Assembly (NCBI GenBank): GCA_021205375.1
Contig: JAJPXR010000019.1
Coordinates: forward strand, 1 to 9,647
Reading direction: 5' to 3'
Length of the DNA: 9,647 nt
DNA from: Clostridiales bacterium
GTDB taxonomy: Bacteria > Bacillota > Clostridia > Oscillospirales > Oscillospiraceae
Below the pieces are notes generated by a model. It was not told the DNA's origin. It worked only from the letters and a program-made list of their open reading frames with translations, and searched no databases. This document shows positions 6,327 to 9,647 of this stretch, in pieces (the first letter of the stretch is position 1; each line of letters starts with the position of its first letter). Position numbers and translations under genes: made by a program.

Positions 6327-7781
6327 TCACATGGGTTGAACTTCCTGAATATCAAAGCTGTCTCGAACAGAATCTCTGGCTGACTGCAAATCGGTAAATT
6401 CCCCAGCCCGAATCATCTGCACCAGCAGGTTGCCGATAGCGGTACCCTCGATTGGCCCGGCGTAGACGGGCAGCCCGGTGGCGTTGGCGGTCATCTGGTT
6501 CAGGTAGCCGTCCTGACAGCCGCCGCCCACCACATTGATGCTGGTGTAGGTCTTGCCGGTGAGCTTCTGCAAATCGTCAATGGCCTCCGCGTAGCGACGG
6601 GTCAGGCTGACGTAAACGCACTGCATGATCTCCCCCACCGTCTCCGGGCCGGGCTGGCCGGTCCTGGCGCAATAGTCTTTCACGGCCTGAATCATGCTGT
6701 CGGGAGCCAGAAAGCTGGCGTCGTCCACGTCCACCACGGAGGGGAAGTCCTGCGCGCCTTCCGCCGCCAGAATCAGGTCGGGGAAACTCCACTGCTTTCC
6801 GCTGGAGGTGCGGGCGGTTTTACCCTCCACGTAGTTCACGCCGTTCAACTCCCGGCGGATGGACTGGATCATCCACAGGCCCATGATGTTCTTCAGGTAG
6901 CGGTAGCGATACCACGCGCCGCCCTCGTTGGTAAAGTTCTGGGCGCGGCTGGCCTCGCTGGTGATGGGTTCCGCGTTCTCCACTCCCAGCAGGCTCCAGG
7001 TGCCGCTGGAGAGATAAACCGCGTTGTCGTCCTTCGCAGGAACAGCGAGGAACGCCGAGCCGGTGTCGTGGGTTGCGGGGAGGACAACCGTGGCGTTGAA
7101 GCCAACTTCCTCTTGAATTGACCGCGAGAGGTCGCCCACCACAGTCCCCGGCATGGATAGCTCGCCAAACAGCTCCGTAGGCAGGCCCAGCCGGGCGATC
7201 AGCCCCAAATCCCAGGTTTTTTCACGGGCGTTCACCAGATTGGTGCTGGTGGCGTTGGTGTACTCCTGCTTCTTCACACCGGTGAGCAGGAAGTTGAAGT
7301 AATCCGGTAGCATGAGCAAACTCTTCGCCTGCTCCAACTGCTCCGGGTGTTCCTTTTTCTGCGCCACGAGCTGATAGATGGTGTTGAAAATTTGCTTCTG
7401 GATGCCGGTCTTGTCGTACAGCTCCTCTGGGGAAATTTCCGCTTCCACCAGTGCGTCTATGCCCTCGGTGCGGCTGTCCCGGTAGGCCACGGCGTCGCCC
7501 AAAACCCTGTCGTTTTCGTCCAGCAGAACGTAGTCCACAGCCCAGGTGTCGATGCCCACAGTGGCGGGAATTTTCCCGGCGGTTTTGCAGGCTTTCAGGC
7601 CGTTCACGATGCCATTCCACAGGTTGTCCATGTCCCAGCAGTCGTGACCGTCCCGGCGAACCTGCCGGTTATCGAAGCGGTAGACCTCCTGTTCCAGGAT
7701 GATTTTCCCGTCCTTCACGCGGGCAAGGATGTGCCGCCCGGAGGAAGCGCCGATGTCGATGGCCAGATAATACTCGTTCAT
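6327..7781 (-). CDS. rhaB: Rhamnulokinase (FGGY family)
   Basis: The enzyme phosphorylates L-rhamnulose with ATP to L-rhamnulose 1-phosphate. The protein has 484 residues; E. coli RhaB has about 489. Visible motifs are the phosphate-1 loop AIDIGASSGRH at 7-17, the sugar-pocket region GIDTWAVDYVLLD at 76-88 with AYRDSRT at 99-105, the catalytic-base segment PATHDTGSAF at 235-244 (Asp239, matching E. coli Asp237), SSGTWSLLG at 258-266, and the nucleotide-binding NVVGGGCQDGYLNQMTANAT at 416-435 with GPIEGTAIGN at 442-451. ATG 7781 follows GAGAGGTG with 7-base spacing. It is the first gene of the operon, about 30 bases after the predicted transcription start. The DIGASSGR loop and the WAVDYVLLD motif separate it from fuculokinase and xylulokinase. 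Confidence 0.96.
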   Translation of the reverse strand: MNEYYLAIDIGASSGRHILARVKDGKIILEQEVYRFDNRQVRRDGHDCWDMDNLWNGIVNGLKACKTAGKIPATVGIDTWAVDYVLLDENDRVLGDAVAYRDSRTEGIDALVEAEISPEELYDKTGIQKQIFNTIYQLVAQKKEHPEQLEQAKSLLMLPDYFNFLLTGVKKQEYTNATSTNLVNAREKTWDLGLIARLGLPTELFGELSMPGTVVGDLSRSIQEEVGFNATVVLPATHDTGSAFLAVPAKDDNAVYLSSGTWSLLGVENAEPITSEASRAQNFTNEGGAWYRYRYLKNIMGLWMIQSIRRELNGVNYVEGKTARTSSGKQWSFPDLILAAEGAQDFPSVVDVDDASFLAPDSMIQAVKDYCARTGQPGPETVGEIMQCVYVSLTRRYAEAIDDLQKLTGKTYTSINVVGGGCQDGYLNQMTANATGLPVYAGPIEGTAIGNLLVQMIRAGEFTDLQSARDSVRDSFDIQEVQPM

Positions 7782-7816
7782 GTTGTTTCACCTCTCTCTT
7801 TCTTTTTGATGTCATT

Positions 7817-7845
7817 ATTATAAAAGTGGGCGCTCTGATTTAAAA
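7817..7845 (-). promoter_or_regulatory. Promoter of the rha operon
   Basis: On the minus strand a consensus -10 box TATAAT (plus positions 7822-7817) stands 16-17 bases from a poor -35 region (TTTAAA/TTTTAA, around 7839-7845). A good -10 with a weak -35 next to an operator is the layout of an activator-dependent promoter. Transcription would start near 7810, giving a short leader before rhaB. Confidence 0.78.
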
Positions 7846-7882
7846 TGACAAAACTTGACCGACTCAGTGACAAAATTTGACC
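7846..7882 (-). promoter_or_regulatory. Twin operator for the AraC-family regulator
   Basis: Two direct repeats, TGACAAAACTTGACC (7846-7860) and TGACAAAATTTGACC (7868-7882), differ at one base and are spaced 22 bp start to start, about two helical turns. The nearer copy abuts the -35 region. Tandem half-sites next to -35 are the usual arrangement for AraC/RhaS-type activators. The adjacent AraC-family gene is the obvious ligand; binding is inferred. Confidence 0.82.
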
Positions 7883-7914
7883 AACTTGCATAACAATTCA
7901 GATAAGCACATAAG

Positions 7915-7955
7915 AAAAAGGCCCCAACGCAACGACGTATCGTTGCGTTGGGGCC
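7915..7955 (-). terminator. Intrinsic terminator of the AraC-family regulator gene
   Basis: A perfect 16-bp GC-rich stem (7920-7935 with 7940-7955, arm GGCCCCAACGCAACGA, 4-base loop) is followed on the minus strand by UUUUU (7919-7915). It lies 12 bases past the regulator stop and separates the regulator transcript from the rha operon promoter. Confidence 0.93.
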
Positions 7956-7967
7956 GGAACCTTTGTC

Positions 7968-8945
7968 TTAAAACGTGTGGTTTTGCAGCTTCTGCCGCGC
8001 CTCTCCTGGGTTCATATGATATTCCTGCTGAAACCGCTTGTAAAAGAAGCTCTTATTTTCGTAGCCGACGGAAAGCGCGATCTCATTGATCGGCAGGTCC
8101 GTGTCGCGCAGCAAATTTATCACCTGTTCCATACGCTGTTTCGTCTGCAATTCCTTGAAGGTCGCACCGGTGTGCTTCTTGATGAGACGGCTCAGCGCAG
8201 GCGCAGAGTACCCGGTGCGGCGGGCCAATTCGCTTAGTGTCCCCGCACGGTACTCGTCGCTGATGTATTTTTTTACGGCCAGGATCAGCATATTTGCGTT
8301 GGTATTTTCCTCGGAGATCTGCACCTGCTCCGCCGCGTTCAGCAGGTGCAGAAACAGCAGCCCCATGGAGATGCCAAGGACCCGCTCCTCGTTATGCTGT
8401 TTGCGCAGAATGGCATAGACGATGTTTTCCGCCAGGTTTTGAATACAAAAGTCATCCGCAACGGGGAAATACAAATACTGCGCAACACTTTCCTCCTGTT
8501 GCAGAACATTCACCATAAATTCCGCCAGAATGTTTTCCGGTCCGACCATCTCCCTGACCTGCTCGAAAAAAGCGGGCATAATAATCAGGTTGATGGCAAT
8601 GTCATCCTCCCCGCAGGGAAGGATCTCATGCTCGGTGTGTTGGTTCATGAACAGCAGCTCACCGCTTTTCACAACCAGCGTTTTCCCTTCCACTCTATGG
8701 GTGACAGAACCGGAAAGGACGTAAAAAAACTCTACATAGTTGTGTTTGTGGGGCGGAAAATAGATGAAGCGCGCGTGTTTTCGGGCAGTGATCAATCCGT
8801 TGTTCTTCAACAGCTTTTCGTGCTCAATGACACTTTGCTGGGGCTGGTCGGTGTAAATGGACCACTGGACATCCTTCTGCCCGCTTAAAGCCTCTTTCTC
8901 CTCCGGTGTGATCCGCTTCAGCATTCGGAACAGTTCTTCATTCAT
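7968..8945 (-). CDS. AraC-family transcriptional regulator with cupin sensor domain, predicted activator of the rhamnose operon
   Basis: This 325-residue DNA-binding regulator has an N-terminal cupin-type sugar-sensing region at about 58-125 (FPPHKHNYVEFFYVLSGSV at 63-81, VKSGELLFMNQHTEHEI at 92-108) and a C-terminal AraC double HTH at about 222-318. The first HTH is LSELARRTGYSAPALSRLIK (237-256); the second is LPINEIALSVGYENKSFFYK (284-303), followed by the family-typical NPGEAR. The start is ATG 8945, with AGGAGG five bases upstream. The frame is open further to 9083, but those codons cover the promoter and have no domain similarity. It is monocistronic, with its own promoter and strong terminator, and is transcribed in the same direction as the operon it adjoins. 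It resembles RhaS/RhaR in general layout, though the effector (rhamnose or a derivative) is inferred from context. Confidence 0.92.
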   Translation of the reverse strand: MNEELFRMLKRITPEEKEALSGQKDVQWSIYTDQPQQSVIEHEKLLKNNGLITARKHARFIYFPPHKHNYVEFFYVLSGSVTHRVEGKTLVVKSGELLFMNQHTEHEILPCGEDDIAINLIIMPAFFEQVREMVGPENILAEFMVNVLQQEESVAQYLYFPVADDFCIQNLAENIVYAILRKQHNEERVLGISMGLLFLHLLNAAEQVQISEENTNANMLILAVKKYISDEYRAGTLSELARRTGYSAPALSRLIKKHTGATFKELQTKQRMEQVINLLRDTDLPINEIALSVGYENKSFFYKRFQQEYHMNPGEARQKLQNHTF

Positions 8946-9014
8946 TTGAGCCTCCTGATTCCCCTGTGGTGTTTTCCGCTTGCTAAGATTACAGATGGCC
9001 TTTTCGTTATGAAC

Positions 9015-9043
9015 ATTATACACAATAGAAATGCGGAGTACAA
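9015..9043 (-). promoter_or_regulatory. Promoter of the AraC-family regulator gene
   Basis: On the minus strand TATAAT (plus positions 9020-9015) lies 17 bases from a weak -35, TTGTAC (9043-9038). Transcription would begin near 9008, leaving a leader of about 60 bases before ATG 8945. Confidence 0.7.
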
Positions 9044-9058
9044 TAACAATATTTGTCC
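9044..9058 (-). promoter_or_regulatory. Probable autoregulatory operator half-site
   Basis: TAACAATATTTGTCC matches the operon-proximal repeat TGACAAAATTTGACC at 12 of 15 positions, in the same orientation. It directly abuts the -35 box, and its distance to the -10 box is identical to that at the rhaB promoter. A convincing second copy 22 bp upstream is not present. Confidence 0.55.
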
Positions 9059-9123
9059 ACTTTCGCCAGAACACAAGCAACAAAATAGTTATTATATTTT
9101 GCCATATCGGAGAATATTCAGTT

Positions 9124-9161
9124 CTTTTTGCAAAAAGCAGAGTGTCCTTTTATTCAAAGGA
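9124..9161. repeat. AT-rich palindrome and small hairpin upstream of the regulator gene
   Basis: CTTTTTGCAAAAAG (9124-9137) is a perfect 14-bp palindrome, followed by TCCTTT-TATTC-AAAGGA (9145-9161), a 6-bp hairpin. The stretch 9059-9320 holds no credible gene on either strand; apart from these and the inverted-repeat cluster to the right it is plain AT-rich DNA. Confidence 0.4.
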
Positions 9162-9184
9162 AATATAAAACACGTTGTATAACG

Positions 9185-9311
9185 CTGGTTTTACCAAGTC
9201 TTACGCACCAGGGAAATCACCTGTTATGCCTAAGAAAACGTATACTAACCGCAGTTGAGAAGAATCTCAATACCTTAGGCAACAGGAAATGGAAAAGAGC
9301 AGCCGTCTCTT
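9185..9311. repeat. Cluster of nested inverted repeats at the edge of the brxL fragment
   Basis: CTGGT/ACCAG (9185-9189, 9206-9210) is followed by a longer imperfect pair, CCTGTT-AT-GCCTAAG (9220-9234) with CTTAGGCAACAGG (9274-9286), 13 paired positions with a 2-base bulge. Inside it is the hairpin TTGAGA-AGAA-TCTCAA (9255-9270). AAGAG/CTCTT (9295-9311) then follows just before the coding fragment. This looks like a structured RNA or the hairpin end of a mobile element (IS200/IS605-type ends have such hairpins). I see no transposase gene beside it, so the identity is open. Confidence 0.45.
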
Positions 9312-9317
9312 CTATAG

Positions 9318-9494
9318 TATGAGCTTGCCAATGTGCTTCAGATATGTGTAGACAGCGGCGCAAAGAAGGTGCTGCTCCCCATGACCGCCGCCGCCGACCT
9401 TGGATCTGTTCCGGCTGATTTGATCAGTTGCTTCAATCTGATTTTCTACAGCAGTGCGGAAGACGCTGTGTTTAAGGCGCTGGGAGTGGAATAA
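9318..9494 (+). pseudogene. brxL: 3' remnant of a brxL-like gene (Lon-related BREX protein)
   Basis: From 9321 the plus strand reads ELANVLQICVDSGAKKVLLP, continues through DLGSVPADLISCFNLIFYSS and ends in AEDAVFKALGVE before TAA at 9492-9494: 57 residues. This is the pattern I know from the C-terminus of the Lon-like BREX protein BrxL (roughly VEELANVLQVxxDSGAKKVLLP...FYxxAEDAVFKALGVE), the end of the S16 Lon-type proteolytic domain. Upstream, the frame hits TAG at 9315-9317 and no earlier BrxL sequence is visible in any frame, so the ATPase core and the catalytic part of the Lon domain are missing. The break coincides with the inverted-repeat cluster, as expected for truncation by insertion or deletion. 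The assignment is from memory; a different Lon-C-like ATPase family is the alternative. Confidence 0.68.
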
Positions 9495-9563
9495 AAAACA
9501 GCACGAGGAAGTATTACCGACACAAAAGGCTTCTTCCTTAGCATTCACTCAATAAAATCAATC

Positions 9564-9594
9564 GCGGGACAACCTGTAGGGAGGGCTGTCCCGC
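9564..9594. repeat. GC-rich inverted repeat downstream of the brxL fragment
   Basis: GCGGGACA (9564-9571) and TGTCCCGC (9587-9594) form a perfect 8-bp stem around a 15-base spacer, 69 bases past the stop codon, in otherwise AT-rich sequence. No U-tract follows on either strand. It resembles the scattered REP-like palindromes seen between genes in clostridial genomes, but could be a weak terminator. Confidence 0.4.
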
Positions 9595-9647
9595 TGACTA
9601 TTATCAAACAAAATTTGTATCTTTATATACTTCAATGTAATATGTAC

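Noticed and set aside
7782..7920. Catabolite-repression (cre) site in the rha promoter region
   Set aside because: No sequence close to the cre consensus TGWNANCGNTNWCA was found there by eye.
8946..9083. Upstream-extended start of the AraC-family regulator at 9083
   Set aside because: The extra 46 codons cover the predicted -10, -35 and operator and have no family similarity; AGGAGG sits correctly before ATG 8945.
9128..9322. Short plus-strand frames upstream of the brxL fragment, tested as the missing part of brxL or as a transposase tail
   Set aside because: The translations show neither Lon-domain residues nor transposase motifs that I recognise, and stops interrupt the frame of the brxL tail at 9315.
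9312..9548. 78-codon minus-strand frame near the right end
   Set aside because: It is the antisense of the recognisable brxL tail, has no good ribosome binding site and no motif.
1..9647. CRISPR arrays, tRNA or rRNA genes
   Set aside because: No regularly spaced repeats and no tRNA-like or rRNA-like stretches were seen.

Overview
The window looks like a chromosomal segment of an anaerobic gut Bacillota, most likely a clostridium of the Oscillospiraceae type. The reasons are strong AGGAGG-type ribosome binding sites, intrinsic terminators with U-tracts, GC-rich catabolic genes beside AT-rich flanks, and the kinds of genes present. This placement is inference; there is no rRNA or other marker gene.

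The core (about 0.5-8.9 kb, all on the minus strand) is an L-rhamnose utilisation locus. In transcription order it holds an AraC-family regulator with its own promoter and a strong terminator, then a separate promoter with a twin 15-bp operator. Next come rhaB (rhamnulokinase), an isomerase of the AraA/FucI-like superfamily, an NCS1-type permease, rhaM (rhamnose mutarotase), rhaD (rhamnulose-1-phosphate aldolase) and fucO (lactaldehyde reductase), closed by an intrinsic terminator. The inferred pathway is uptake, anomer interconversion by RhaM, isomerisation to L-rhamnulose, phosphorylation by RhaB, and cleavage by RhaD to DHAP and L-lactaldehyde. FucO then reduces lactaldehyde to 1,2-propanediol, which suits fermentative growth. 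Two components are not the textbook ones: no RhaA-type isomerase and no RhaT, MFS or ABC sugar transporter is present, and their places are taken by the AraA-like isomerase and the NCS1-like permease.

Regulation can be partly read. Two direct repeats (TGACAAAAYTTGACC on the plus strand, 22 bp apart) abut the -35 region of the rhaB promoter. A 12/15 match lies at exactly the same distance from the -10 box of the regulator's own promoter, suggesting activation of the operon and autoregulation. Three intercistronic stem-loops lie inside the operon. One, between rhaD and fucO, has a 19-bp stem that pairs fully only in the operon-sense RNA.

The flanks look like relics. On the left (0-0.4 kb, plus strand) is a small XRE/Cro-type regulator gene with a one-base frameshift just after its start codon; the first bases also carry a possible start and ribosome binding site of a leftward gene. 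On the right (9.0-9.65 kb) are an AT-rich stretch, a cluster of nested inverted repeats, and then the last 57 codons of a gene resembling brxL (the Lon-like BREX protein), cut off at its 5' side. This suggests the rhamnose locus sits in a rearranged region next to remnants of defence or mobile DNA.
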